Part shown: positions 8,353-17,600 of the stretch, piece after piece
How positions within the stretch are numbered: position 1 is the stretch's first letter
Layout: each line of letters opens with the position of its first letter
Origin: JAAEPI01 sp965212145
Lineage (GTDB): Bacteria > Bacteroidota > Bacteroidia > Cytophagales > Cyclobacteriaceae
NCBI GenBank assembly: GCA_965212145.1
Contig: CBDBUY010000004.1
Span: 310,001-374,000, forward strand
Direction: 5' to 3'
DNA length: 64,000 nucleotides
The notes under the pieces: generated by a model
Databases searched by the model: none
What the model was told of the DNA's origin: nothing
What the model saw: the letters and a program-made list of their open reading frames with translations, nothing else
Position numbers and translations under genes: made by a program

Positions 8353-9431
8353 TTAACAAATGGAGGTTTGGCAACTTTGGCCTTTAGTTGCTTGTTTCTG
8401 ACTTCAACGAAGATTTCTGTATCGGCTGCCGAGTGGGCTTTCTGAACATAGCCGAGCCCCACGCCTTTTTCCAAAGTTGGAGACATAGTGCCGGAAGTCA
8501 CCATCCCAATCTCTTCTCCATCCGCCGACATGAGTTTGTAGCCGTTTCGAGGAATGCCTTTTTCCTCCATCACGAACCCAACCAATTTTCGGGTCACCCC
8601 TTCTTCTTTTTGCTTTTTCAGTGCTTCAGAGTTGATAAAATCCTTGGTGAATTTGGTGATCCATCCAAGTCCGGCCTCCAGCGGAGAGGTTTCATCGGTG
8701 ATGTCGTTTCCATACAAACAGTAACCCATCTCCAACCGCAGTGTATCCCTGGCCCCCAATCCGATGGGCTTGATCCCGAACTCCTCACCAGCTTCAAAGA
8801 CCTTATTCCAAACCTCTTCTCCTGAATCTTTCGGGACATAAAGCTCAAACCCACCTGACCCGGTATAGCCAGTTCCCGAGATGATCATTTCCACGCCAGC
8901 CAGCTGCCCTTTCTTGAACTTGTAAAATCCGATCTCTGATAAATCCTCATCGGTTAGTTTCTGAAGAGTTTCAACTGCTCTTGGCCCTTGCACGGCTAAC
9001 AGCACGATTTCATCCGATCGATCTTCCATTTTGGCTCCCATGTCATTCCATTTGGAAATCCAATTCCAATCCTTTTCGATATTGGAGGCATTCACCACCA
9101 GCATGTAGTCCTCTTCATCCAATTTGTAAACGATCAAGTCGTCCACAATTCCCCCAGTGTCATTCGGTAGGCAGGAGTATTGAGCCTGACCAATCGCTAG
9201 CTTGGAAGCATCATTGCTAGAAACTTTCTGGATCAATTCAAGGGCATTTGGTCCGGAAACAAAAAACTCCCCCATGTGTGACACATCAAAAACGCCAACG
9301 GCCTGACGCACACAATGATGTTCTTCCTTATCAGAACTGTATCGTACCGGCATATCAAAACCGGCAAACGGCATCATCTTAGCGCCAAGATTTTCGTGAA
9401 TGTGATGTAGGGGAATTCTTTTTGAGTCCAT
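8349..9431 (-). CDS. gcvT: Glycine cleavage system T protein (aminomethyltransferase)
   Basis: The 360-residue length is normal for GcvT. Recognisable features are MPFAGFDMPVRY, GVFDVSHMGEF with the folate-site region, SGTGYTGSGGFELY, GARDTLRLEMGYCLYGNDI and VTSGTMSPTLEKGVGLGYV. The enzyme transfers the methylene group from the aminomethyl-lipoyl H protein to tetrahydrofolate, releasing ammonia. Its partner gcvP lies in this window at 44121-46988, whereas gcvH and the L protein do not, so the system is dispersed. A -7 promoter element lies about 18 nt upstream. The gene leads a two-gene unit with comB. Confidence 0.97.
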   Translation of the reverse strand: MDSKRIPLHHIHENLGAKMMPFAGFDMPVRYSSDKEEHHCVRQAVGVFDVSHMGEFFVSGPNALELIQKVSSNDASKLAIGQAQYSCLPNDTGGIVDDLIVYKLDEEDYMLVVNASNIEKDWNWISKWNDMGAKMEDRSDEIVLLAVQGPRAVETLQKLTDEDLSEIGFYKFKKGQLAGVEMIISGTGYTGSGGFELYVPKDSGEEVWNKVFEAGEEFGIKPIGLGARDTLRLEMGYCLYGNDITDETSPLEAGLGWITKFTKDFINSEALKKQKEEGVTRKLVGFVMEEKGIPRNGYKLMSADGEEIGMVTSGTMSPTLEKGVGLGYVQKAHSAADTEIFVEVRNKQLKAKVAKPPFVK

Positions 9432-9448
9432 GTTTATTGTTTAGACCG

Positions 9449-9456
9449 CAAATCTA
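9449..9456 (-). promoter_or_regulatory. -7 element for gcvT
   Basis: On the minus strand the bases read TAGATTTG, an exact TAnnTTTG, ending 17 nt before the gcvT ATG. Confidence 0.55.
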
Positions 9457-9527
9457 GATAAGCACTTTTTATTGCTATTGTTCAGAACCTTCTTAAATTC
9501 AACCCTTTATTCAAAAAGGAAAATATT

Positions 9528-9965
9528 ATGAAAGTTCGAATCACACTATTGTTTGCTATCTGCGCAATCGCCATTTCTGCTATTGGGCAATCTAAAGCCA
9601 CATTTTGTAAGAAATGGAAAGTGGATCTGGAATCGGTGATGAAAGATTTACCACCAGAAATGACGGCAATGTTTGATATGCTGCCTGCCGAGCAAAAGGA
9701 CATGGCCATGAAACAAATGATGACCTCATTTGAAAACCTTTGGGTGGTCTTTAATGCCGATGGCACGATGGAGTCTGTCAACGATAAAGGACCCGTTAGC
9801 GGCACGTGGAAATTCATCGATGGCAATAAAGCCGTCTACACAAAAGTTGGCGAAGAGGAATCCGAAATGGAGTTTGTAGAATTCTCAGCCGATAAAATGA
9901 GAATCAAGCAGCGTAACGTTCCTGAAGGTCAACCACAAATGGTGTTGACATTCATTCCATATTGA
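9528..9965 (+). CDS. Small secreted protein, possibly lipocalin-like
   Basis: The product has 145 residues with a signal peptide (ITLLFAICAIAISAIGQ). The mature part has a Met-rich helical segment (PPEMTAMFDMLPAEQKDMAMKQ), then strands reading LWVVFNADGTMESV, GTWKFIDGNKAVYT and EMEFVEFSADKMRIK. That order resembles the small lipocalin-like barrels common in Bacteroidota, where a helix precedes W-x-F and G-x-W strands. I do not recognise a named family with certainty. The gene is monocistronic between divergent gcvT and rpmB. Confidence 0.72.
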   Translation: MKVRITLLFAICAIAISAIGQSKATFCKKWKVDLESVMKDLPPEMTAMFDMLPAEQKDMAMKQMMTSFENLWVVFNADGTMESVNDKGPVSGTWKFIDGNKAVYTKVGEEESEMEFVEFSADKMRIKQRNVPEGQPQMVLTFIPY

Positions 9966-9986
9966 TTCTAAAAAAATCGGAGACCA

Positions 9987-10017
9987 TTTGGTTTTAAGGG
10001 TCAATTCCCGATATTTG
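9987..10017 (+). promoter_or_regulatory. Promoter of rpmB (-33 TTTG, 19-bp spacer, -7 GATATTTG)
   Basis: TTTG at 9987-9990 and GATATTTG at 10010-10017 are 19 bp apart, fitting the Bacteroidota -33/-7 layout with one mismatch in the first base of the -7 element. A leader of about 28 nt to the rpmB ATG contains an A/G-rich stretch. Confidence 0.5.
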
Positions 10018-10045
10018 CACTCCCATTTTCAAAAAGGACAGAAAA

Positions 10046-10285
10046 ATGTCAAAAGTTTGCGAATTAACAGGCAAGAGACCACAGGTAGGAAACAACGTTT
10101 CTCACTCTAACAATAAGACCAAAAGAAGGTTTAATCCGAATCTTCAGAAGAAGAGATTCTACGTTCCTGAAGAGGATAAGTGGATTACGTTGAAAATTTC
10201 AGCGAGTGCGCTTAGGACTGTGAACAAAGTAGGCATCAGTAAGATGCTGAAGAAAGCCAGAGAAAACGGTTACACAACAGCCTAA
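10046..10285 (+). CDS. rpmB: 50S ribosomal protein L28
   Basis: The 79-residue protein reads MSKVCELTGKRPQVGNNVSHS at the start, the standard L28 signature, and then has the basic KTKRRFNPNLQ segment. It is a structural protein of the large ribosomal subunit. It lacks the paired CxxC motifs of zinc-binding L28 forms. In many Bacteroidota rpmB is directly followed by rpmG, but here a terminator and a peptidase gene separate them. Confidence 0.97.
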   Translation: MSKVCELTGKRPQVGNNVSHSNNKTKRRFNPNLQKKRFYVPEEDKWITLKISASALRTVNKVGISKMLKKARENGYTTA

Positions 10286-10305
10286 GAACTACAAAATTTA
10301 AAATG

Positions 10306-10336
10306 AACCCTGATCTCATCGATCGGGGTTTTTTTG
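10306..10336 (+). terminator. Rho-independent terminator after rpmB
   Basis: AACCCTGATC pairs with GATCGGGGTT over a TCATC loop (10 pairs, one G-T), followed by a T run. It separates rpmB from the downstream peptidase. Confidence 0.85.
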
Positions 10337-10409
10337 TTTCCACTTGTGTAAAAGAAACAATTCCAATCTCATCTTTCGTTCTATATTCGAAAATCCAAAA
10401 ATTGATACG

Positions 10410-11849
10410 ATGAAAATTTTAAGCTTATTGATGCTTCTTTCCGTCAGCACGCTGATGGCCCAGGATTTACCAGATGATTTCCTGACGAGTGAATTCCATA
10501 AGGAACGACGCGAGATGGTTCGAGAGAAAATGCCTGAAAATTCAGTGGCAGTTTATTTTGCCAATCCTGTGAGAAACAGAGCCAACGATGTGGATTACGT
10601 TTATCATCAGGATCCTAATTTCTATTACCTGACTGGATACAAAGAACCTCATGCAGTTCTCATGATTTTCAAAGAAGAACAAGAAGGTCCTGAGGGCAAC
10701 TACGATGAAATCATTTTCATTCAGCCTCGAAATGCCATGGCCGAAATGTGGACCGGGCGGAGACTTGGCGTCACAGGAGTGAAAGAAAAATTGGCATTGA
10801 ACCAAGTCTTCAACAACACGGATTTTAAAGATTACAACATTGATTTTTCGTCCTTTGATAAAGTCCTATTCTACGATTTTTTCAATGACGTAAGAAACAC
10901 GGGCACAGAAGGTGACCTATACGACCTGATCTCTTGGTTCAAGGATAAGGCTGGGTATTCGGAGGATTCCAACATTTCGCTGGAAGCGCAAGCCAACAAT
11001 CTGGATATGAAGACCCTCGATCAAATCATGAAAGACTTGCGAGGAATTAAGACGGAAGAAGAATTAGAGCTCTTAAGAAAAGCTGTTGATATTTCCTGCA
11101 TCGCTCAGGTGGAAGTGATGAAAGCCATGCGTCCTGGAATGTCAGAGATGGAAGTTCAGGGATTACATGAATTCATTTTCAAGAAGTATCAGGCGGAATA
11201 TGAAGGTTACCCTTCTATCGTCGGTGCTGGTCACAATGGATGTATCCTCCACTACATCGAAAATTACAAACCAGAGATCGAGAGTGACGAAATGATCTTA
11301 ATGGATTTGGGTGCTGAGTATCACGGCTATACGGCAGATGTAACACGTACTATCCCAATCGACGGAAAATTCTCTACGGAGGAAAAAGCCATTTACGATT
11401 TGGTTTACGAAGCGCAGAATGAAGCAATTAAGGCGGCTAAACCAGGAGTCAACATTGGTCGAGATCTGGATCAGGCGATTGCAAGAAAAATCATTAATGA
11501 AGGTTTAGTGGAGCTCGGCATCATCGAATCGGCCGATCAGCGTCACCTTTATTACCCACACGGTTTGGGCCACCACATCGGACTGGACGTTCACGACAAA
11601 GGGAACTACGAATACTTAGAGGCAGGAATGGCTATCACCATTGAGCCTGGAATTTACATTCCACCTAATTCGCCATGCGATGAAAAGTGGTGGGGAATCG
11701 CCGTGCGAATTGAAGATGATATCCTGATCACTGAAGATGGATATGAGTTATTGTCAGATTTAGCTCCGAGAACAAGTGATGAAATAGAAAAGTTGATGGC
11801 TGAGCCCAGCTTATTTGATAATTTCAAACTTCCATCTTTGGAAGATTAG
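10410..11849 (+). CDS. pepP: Secreted Xaa-Pro aminopeptidase (M24B)
   Basis: I start at ATG 10410, which gives the signal peptide MKILSLLMLLSVSTLMAQ. The 479-residue protein has the aminopeptidase P N-terminal domain (VYHQDPNFYYLTGYKEPHA) and the pita-bread catalytic domain. The five metal ligands are visible: two Asp in MDLGAEYHGYTADVTRT, His in HGLGHHIGLDVHD, Glu in TIEPGIYIP and Glu in VRIEDD. It should remove N-terminal residues preceding proline, using two Mn or similar ions, in the periplasm. It sits between rpmB and rpmG, an insertion into an otherwise conserved ribosomal-protein block. Confidence 0.93.
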   Translation: MKILSLLMLLSVSTLMAQDLPDDFLTSEFHKERREMVREKMPENSVAVYFANPVRNRANDVDYVYHQDPNFYYLTGYKEPHAVLMIFKEEQEGPEGNYDEIIFIQPRNAMAEMWTGRRLGVTGVKEKLALNQVFNNTDFKDYNIDFSSFDKVLFYDFFNDVRNTGTEGDLYDLISWFKDKAGYSEDSNISLEAQANNLDMKTLDQIMKDLRGIKTEEELELLRKAVDISCIAQVEVMKAMRPGMSEMEVQGLHEFIFKKYQAEYEGYPSIVGAGHNGCILHYIENYKPEIESDEMILMDLGAEYHGYTADVTRTIPIDGKFSTEEKAIYDLVYEAQNEAIKAAKPGVNIGRDLDQAIARKIINEGLVELGIIESADQRHLYYPHGLGHHIGLDVHDKGNYEYLEAGMAITIEPGIYIPPNSPCDEKWWGIAVRIEDDILITEDGYELLSDLAPRTSDEIEKLMAEPSLFDNFKLPSLED

Positions 11850-11869
11850 CTTGATTTTCTCTACATTTG
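11837..11869 (+). promoter_or_regulatory. Promoter of rpmG-DUF4295
   Basis: TTTG at 11837-11840 and TACATTTG at 11862-11869 (exact TAnnTTTG) are separated by 21 bp. The -33 lies inside the end of the peptidase gene. The leader to the rpmG ATG is about 27 nt. Confidence 0.6.
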
Positions 11870-11896
11870 CACTCCTTTTGGAAAAAGACTTAAGAA

Positions 11897-12079
11897 ATGG
11901 CTAAGAAAGGCAATAGAGTACAAGTGATTATGGAATGCACCGAGCACAAGACTAGCGGGCTTCCGGGTACTTCAAGGTACATCACGACCAAGAATAGAAA
12001 AAACACTCCTGAGCGGATTGAATTGAAGAAATACAATCCTATCATGAGAAAGTATACCGTTCACAAAGAAATTAAATAA
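11897..12079 (+). CDS. rpmG: 50S ribosomal protein L33
   Basis: The 60-residue protein begins MAKKGNRVQVIMECTEHKTSG and ends in the basic YNPIMRKYTVHKEIK, which is the L33 pattern. Only one Cys is present, so this is the zinc-independent form. It is followed after 3 nt by the DUF4295 gene and belongs to the same transcript. Confidence 0.97.
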   Translation: MAKKGNRVQVIMECTEHKTSGLPGTSRYITTKNRKNTPERIELKKYNPIMRKYTVHKEIK

Positions 12080-12082
12080 GAC

Positions 12083-12232
12083 ATGGCTAAGAAGGTAGTA
12101 GCAACGCTAAAGCAACCCGGTGGAGCAAAATTCGCCAAGGTGATCAAAGCAATCAAAACAGAAAGCGGTTCTTATTCTTTCAGAGAAGAAATGGTACCTG
12201 AAGCTGAGGTAAAAAACACCTTAGCTAAGTAA
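12083..12232 (+). CDS. DUF4295 family small protein
   Basis: This 49-residue ORF begins MAKKVVATLKQPGGAKFAKV and ends EAEVKNTLAK. It matches the Bacteroidota-restricted DUF4295 family, nearly always encoded directly behind rpmG. It is small and basic, consistent with a ribosome-associated protein, although that role is inferred from position. It begins 3 nt after the rpmG stop and is followed by a strong terminator. Confidence 0.92.
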   Translation: MAKKVVATLKQPGGAKFAKVIKAIKTESGSYSFREEMVPEAEVKNTLAK

Positions 12233-12252
12233 GAAATTTTAAAATCATTTTG

Positions 12253-12281
12253 AAACCGCTCCCCAACAGGAGCGGTTTTTT
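12253..12281 (+). terminator. Terminator of rpmG-DUF4295
   Basis: AAACCGCTCC and GGAGCGGTTT form a 10-bp perfect stem with a CCAACA loop, followed by T residues. Confidence 0.88.
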
Positions 12282-12335
12282 GTTTGCCTCACATTTCGCG
12301 GTTCAGTTAAAAATCCGTTATTCCTCCACCTAAAC

Positions 12336-12343
12336 TACTTTTG
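12336..12343 (+). promoter_or_regulatory. -7 element for ftsY
   Basis: TACTTTTG matches TAnnTTTG and ends 7 nt before the ftsY ATG, implying a leader of a few bases at most. Confidence 0.55.
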
Positions 12344-12350
12344 CCTCGCT

Positions 12351-13310
12351 ATGGGAATTTTCAACATCTTCAGTAAGGAAAAAAAGGAGTCACTTGACAA
12401 AGGGCTCGAGAAATCCAAAGAGAACTTTTTTGGGAAACTGGGGCGTGCTGTTGCGGGGAAATCCAAGGTAGATGATGAAGTCCTGGATGAACTGGAGGAA
12501 GTGCTGATCACCTCAGATGTGGGTGTAGAGACCACCGTCAAGATCATTGAAAGAATCGAAGAGCGAGTGGCCAAGGACAAGTTCATGAACACCGAAGAAC
12601 TTGATGTAATCCTACGAGAAGAAATCGCTGGGCTGCTTTCTGAAAACAATACGGTCGATTTAAAGGATTTTGATCTCCCAAACGTTGATGGCCCATATGT
12701 CATACTGGTAGTGGGTGTCAACGGTGTGGGGAAAACTACGACCATCGGAAAACTGGCCGCTCAGTTCAAAGCCCTTGACAAAAAAGTAATCCTTGGTGCT
12801 GCGGACACCTTCCGAGCTGCGGCAGTGGATCAACTCATCATGTGGGGAGAAAGAGTGGGTGTGGAGGTAGTCTCCAAGGGGATGAATACCGATCCATCCG
12901 CAGTGGCCTTTGAGGCGGCCAAAAAAGGCGTTGAGGAAAATGCGGATGTCGTCATTATCGATACAGCTGGACGACTCCACACCAAAGTCAACCTGATGAA
13001 CGAGCTCTCCAAAATCAAGAAAGTGGTACAGAAGTTTATTCCTGAGGCTCCACATGATGTCATGCTCGTATTGGATGGGAGTACCGGTCAGAATGCTTTT
13101 ATCCAGGCACAAGAATTCACCAAAGCAACGGACGTTTCTTCTCTTGCTATCACCAAGCTAGACGGAACGGCCAAAGGCGGTGTAGTCATTGGTATTTCGG
13201 ATCAGTTTAAAATCCCGGTCAAGTATATTGGCGTGGGTGAGAAAGTGGAAGACCTTCAGGTCTTTAACAAGATGGAGTTCGTGGACTCTTTCTTCAATCG
13301 AGCTTCTTAG
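12351..13310 (+). CDS. ftsY: Signal recognition particle receptor FtsY
   Basis: The 319-residue protein has the short N-terminal region usual in Bacteroidota (no long acidic A domain), then the four-helix N domain and the SRP GTPase G domain. GTPase motifs are GVNGVGKTTTIGKL (P loop), DTFRAAAVDQL, DTAGR and TKLDGTAKGG. It docks ribosome-SRP complexes at the membrane for cotranslational insertion. It stands in the conserved rpmB/rpmG/DUF4295/ftsY order but has its own promoter element behind a terminator. Its 3' end overlaps the convergent gene by 17 nt. Confidence 0.97.
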   Translation: MGIFNIFSKEKKESLDKGLEKSKENFFGKLGRAVAGKSKVDDEVLDELEEVLITSDVGVETTVKIIERIEERVAKDKFMNTEELDVILREEIAGLLSENNTVDLKDFDLPNVDGPYVILVVGVNGVGKTTTIGKLAAQFKALDKKVILGAADTFRAAAVDQLIMWGERVGVEVVSKGMNTDPSAVAFEAAKKGVEENADVVIIDTAGRLHTKVNLMNELSKIKKVVQKFIPEAPHDVMLVLDGSTGQNAFIQAQEFTKATDVSSLAITKLDGTAKGGVVIGISDQFKIPVKYIGVGEKVEDLQVFNKMEFVDSFFNRAS

Positions 13311-13938
13311 CTCTCACATAAAGAGAATCGGCCTTGGCTTGAACTGCCTGCATGGACTCAGGTTGCATGACAAAGTTGAAATTCGCAAAATCCCTTTGTA
13401 CCCGAACCTCCGTGCAAATTCCATTGGTGTAGCTGTAGTAATTATCTCCATCCGGCGATGCGAGGACGTATTTATGTGGCTCGACTTCTTTGAATGTAAG
13501 GAAACGAGCGAATTGCTGCGAAAAGACCTCCTGCCCATCCACAGGTTCATAGAAGTAAATCTGAGCGATGGAGAAGTTAATAGGGTCTGTCACCTGTGCA
13601 CTCACACCATCTAATGTCAGCAGATGGCCCTCCTTGTTCGCGACTATTTTAGAATCCTTCTGGGTTCGTCCGTTTAGGGTGCTGAGCGCCTTGCCCCAGT
13701 TGAGTTTGCCGTTTACAAACTTCTCGTAATGAGTAACATTGATTCGAAAGGAAAGTAGAAGCTTATATGTGACTTTACTCGTGATGTTGATTTCCTCCAC
13801 CTGTCCCAAGACTGTTCGGTCGATGTGCATATAGCCGAGGTTCTTATTCCCCTTCATCACATCGAATTTCAACATCTGCGCCTGAAGCCCCAGAGTGAGA
13901 GATAATATGACTATTGCGAGCAGGTGACGTCTCATCAT
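13294..13938 (-). CDS. Secreted protein, DUF6134-like
   Basis: The 214-residue product has a signal peptide (HLLAIVILSLTLGLQAQ). The mature chain begins LKFDVMKGNKNLGYMHIDRT, a strand-turn pattern repeated later (YYSYTNGICTEVRV), which resembles the DUF6134 beta-rich family of Bacteroidota. The assignment is by recall of the motif and is tentative. No catalytic motif is apparent. It is convergent with ftsY, and the two coding ends overlap. Confidence 0.65.
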   Translation of the reverse strand: MMRRHLLAIVILSLTLGLQAQMLKFDVMKGNKNLGYMHIDRTVLGQVEEINITSKVTYKLLLSFRINVTHYEKFVNGKLNWGKALSTLNGRTQKDSKIVANKEGHLLTLDGVSAQVTDPINFSIAQIYFYEPVDGQEVFSQQFARFLTFKEVEPHKYVLASPDGDNYYSYTNGICTEVRVQRDFANFNFVMQPESMQAVQAKADSLYVRAKKLD

Positions 13939-14041
13939 TACAAGGACAATGTCCCAGCAGTGAAGTTACCTCCAAGCGTTTGAAGTGCAATAAAATCAGG
14001 CTAAAAGTCTACTCGTTTCGCTCCCAAAAGCCACTATTCGC

Positions 14042-14668
14042 TTATGGATGATCTATTTCGGACTGGCTGGATCTAGACTCAATTTCCACGCTCTTGAAAA
14101 ATCTCTTTTGATAGATAAAAATGATGATGATCGAGCAAAAAATTGCTGCATCTGCAATGTTGAAAACCGGCCATAGGGCGATGAACTTGCCACCCCACAG
14201 CGGCACCCAATCAGCGATGTACCCTTCCCAAATGTCGATGTAGAACATGTCTACGACCTGCCCATAGAACCAAGGCGAGGGAGAATCGAATGGGGCATTG
14301 TCTAGCCAAACTCCGTAAAAAACACTGTCGATTAAATTTCCAATTGCGCCACCCAGAATCAGGCCGATACAAACCAAAAGGCCCGGATGAGCGCCCTTGT
14401 AATAAAGGCGGTACAGGTAGTATCCGATAGCGATCATGGCCACTATTCTGAAAATGGTTAAAAACATCTTACTGTTTTCCACCGGCAATTCCATCCCAAA
14501 AGCCATTCCTGGATTGGTCAGGTAGTGCAGCTTGAACCAGCTTCCGAAAACATTGATTTCTCCTGATGGCCCTTTGATCATGTTGAAGTGCACAATCATT
14601 TTCACAATCTGATCTACTGCAATCACCAATGCACTAATCCCGAAATATTTTAATACTCCTGGCTTCAT
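14042..14668 (-). CDS. lspA: Lipoprotein signal peptidase II
   Basis: The 208-residue protein is somewhat longer than the usual 160-170 residues because of an insertion between the third and fourth membrane segments. It has the family features VIAVDQIVKMIV, the NPGMAFGM loop, GAIGNLID, and the two catalytic Asp in GQVVDMFYID and FNIADAAIF. It cleaves prolipoproteins ahead of the lipidated Cys in the inner membrane. Several lipoproteins in this window are likely substrates. Its start overlaps the ileS stop by 4 nt, forming the familiar ileS-lspA pair. Confidence 0.95.
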   Translation of the reverse strand: MKPGVLKYFGISALVIAVDQIVKMIVHFNMIKGPSGEINVFGSWFKLHYLTNPGMAFGMELPVENSKMFLTIFRIVAMIAIGYYLYRLYYKGAHPGLLVCIGLILGGAIGNLIDSVFYGVWLDNAPFDSPSPWFYGQVVDMFYIDIWEGYIADWVPLWGGKFIALWPVFNIADAAIFCSIIIIFIYQKRFFKSVEIESRSSQSEIDHP

Positions 14669-17600
14669 TTGATTACGTCTATTTTCAGTTGCAATTCTAT
14701 TCCGTCAATATCCACCACAGTTCCGCCTTCCACACCCTTCTTCAACTCCAACGCTTGCGTCTCAATTTTGATGTAATCCGCAAACTCATCAATGGCCAGC
14801 ATCATTTCGGGGACTTCTGATGTGTACCCGATGCTGATTTTATCAATCACGTCCAGACCTTGATCCTTTCTAAGATTCTGCACTCTGTTCACAACATCTC
14901 TGCTCAATCCTTCTCTTCGCAACTCATCGGTCAACGTGATGTCCAAAGCCACTGTCAGACCTCCCTCGGAAGCCACCATCCAGCCTGGAATGTCCTCTGA
15001 GGTGATTTCAACATCTTCCAGAGTTAACACAATTTCCTCATCTGCTACTGAGATCGCGAAGGCATTGTCCGTCTCGATTCTTCTAATGTCATCTGCCGTG
15101 AATTCATTGATCACTTTGCTGATGTCCTTCATTTTAGGACCGTGCGCCTGACCTAATTTTCTAAAATTTGGTTTGATCTTCTTGACCAAAATACCAGACG
15201 CATCGTCCACATATTCGATCTCCTTCACATTGATCTCAGACAAGATCAACTCTTCTACCGCTTCAATGGCAGCTTTATCTTCCGGACGAAGAATTGGCAC
15301 CAAAATCTTATGAAGTGGTTGACGCACCTTGATTTTTTCTTTCTTCCTCAGTGAGTGCACCAATGAAGAAATTTGCTGCGCCATGTGCATGGACTTGCTC
15401 AGATCTTCATCGATCTTGTTCGGCTCATATTTCGTTAATAGCGAATGATGAACTGAGTCATATTTCAGCGGCGTGTCGTTCTCTTTTGCGGCTTCTCTGA
15501 TGCCTTGAGTCAAGTTCTGATACAACCACTCTGCATAGAACGGCGCAATCGGACTCATGAGTTGACCAGCTACCATCAGGCACTCATAAAGGGTCTCATA
15601 GGCGGCCTTCTTGTCAGCATTCATCTCACTTTTCCAAAACCGTTTTCTTGACAAGCGAACGTACCAGTTTGACAATTGATCATTGACGAAATCCTGAATC
15701 GCTCGAGCGGCACGGGTTGGTTCGTACTCGTCATAAGCCTTAGTCACATCACGAATCAGGCACTGGAGTTCAGACAAAATCCACCGATCAAATCTTGGCC
15801 GATTTTCAACCGGTGTGACATTCATTTCGTCCATCTGGAAGCCATCCAGATTGGCATACAAAGCAAAGAACGAATACGTATTACTCAATGTGCCAAAGAA
15901 TTTCCGTTGAACCTCAGCTACCCCCTCAAGATCAAATTTGAGATTGTCCCAAGGATTGGCATTGGATATCATGTACCAACGGACAGCATCCGGACCGTAC
16001 TTATCAATGGTCTCAAATGGATTCACCGCATTGCCTAATCGCTTAGACATCTTGTTGCCGCTTTTGTCAAGCACCAGGCCATTGGCGATTACATTTTTGA
16101 ATGCAATCTGATCGAAAAGCAGGGTGGAGATGGCATGCAAAGTGAAGAACCAACCGCGGGTCTGATCCACTCCCTCAGCGATGAAATCTGCTGGGTAGTT
16201 AGCGTTGAAGGTTTCTTTGTTCTCAAAAGGCTGGTGCCACTGGGCGTATGGCATAGCGCCCGAGTCAAACCATACGTCAATGAGGTCCGGTTCACGGAAC
16301 ATCTTCTGTCCAGAATCGCTCACTAAAAACACATCATCCACATATGGTCGATGTAAATCGAAATCCTCAGATAACTCCCCATCCATAAAACCTGCTTTCA
16401 CAGATTTGTTAACCTCCGCACGGAGTTCTTCCAGACTACCAATGCACTTCTGTTCTTTCCGATCCTCAGTTACCCATATTGGCAAGGGTGTTCCCCAATA
16501 TCTTGACCGACTCAGGTTCCAGTCCACCAGATTCTCCAGCCAGTTGCCAAAACGGCCTGATCCGGTGGCCGCCGGTTTCCAGTTGATTGTTTTGTTGAGC
16601 TCCACTAATCGATCCTTCATGGCCGTAGTTTTCACGAACCATGAATCCAACGGGTAGTAAAGCACCGGCTTGTCCGTTCTCCAGCAATGCGGGTAGGAGT
16701 GTTCGTATTTTTCTACTTTGAAGGCTTTGTTATCCTCCTTAAGCTTGATAGCGATCAGTACATCCGTTGACTTAAAATCCGGATCATCTAGCGTCTCCTG
16801 ATCATAATATTCTGCTCTGACATATTTCCCGGCAAAGTCGGTCACCTCAGCAACGAACCGTCCCTGCTTGTCCACAAGTGGCATTTCCTGGCCATTCTCA
16901 TCCAAAACCATCACGGATGGCACGCCAGCTTGCTGACAAACCCTAAAGTCATCTGCACCAAAAACCGAAGCTGTGTGGACGATACCTGTTCCATCCTCCG
17001 TAGAAACAAAATCCCCTGGAATGACGCGGAAGGCGTTCTGCTCCAAATTTTCATTGGTCACGTACGGCATGAGCTGCTCGTAGCGAATCTCAAGCATGTC
17101 CTTGCCGGTAAATTCCTGATGAATCTCAAAAGGAATCAGTTTGTCTCCCGGCTTGAAGTCTTCCAGTTTGGCCTCCTTGGACTTCTCCGAGAAATATTTC
17201 CCAACCAGATCTTTGGCTAATACCACAGAGATTGGTTCTCCCGTGTATTGGTTGAATGTTTTGACCTTCACATAGATGATCTTCTCACCTACTGCAAGCG
17301 CACAGTTTGAAGGTAAAGTCCAAGGGGTTGTTGTCCATGCAATAATTCTGACATCCTCATTTTCAGCGTCAAAAAGAAAGTCCGATCGGTCGTTATTCTT
17401 GACTTTGAACTGAGCCACCACGGAAGTATCCTTGACGTCTCGATACGTGCCCGGCTGATTTAGTTCGTGAGAGCTAAGGCCGGTTCCTGCGGCTGGTGAA
17501 TACGGCTGAACCGTGTAGCCTTTGTATAAAAGATCTTTATCATAAAGCTGCTTCAGGAGCCACCACAATGACTCCATGTAATCGCGCTCGAAGGTGATGT

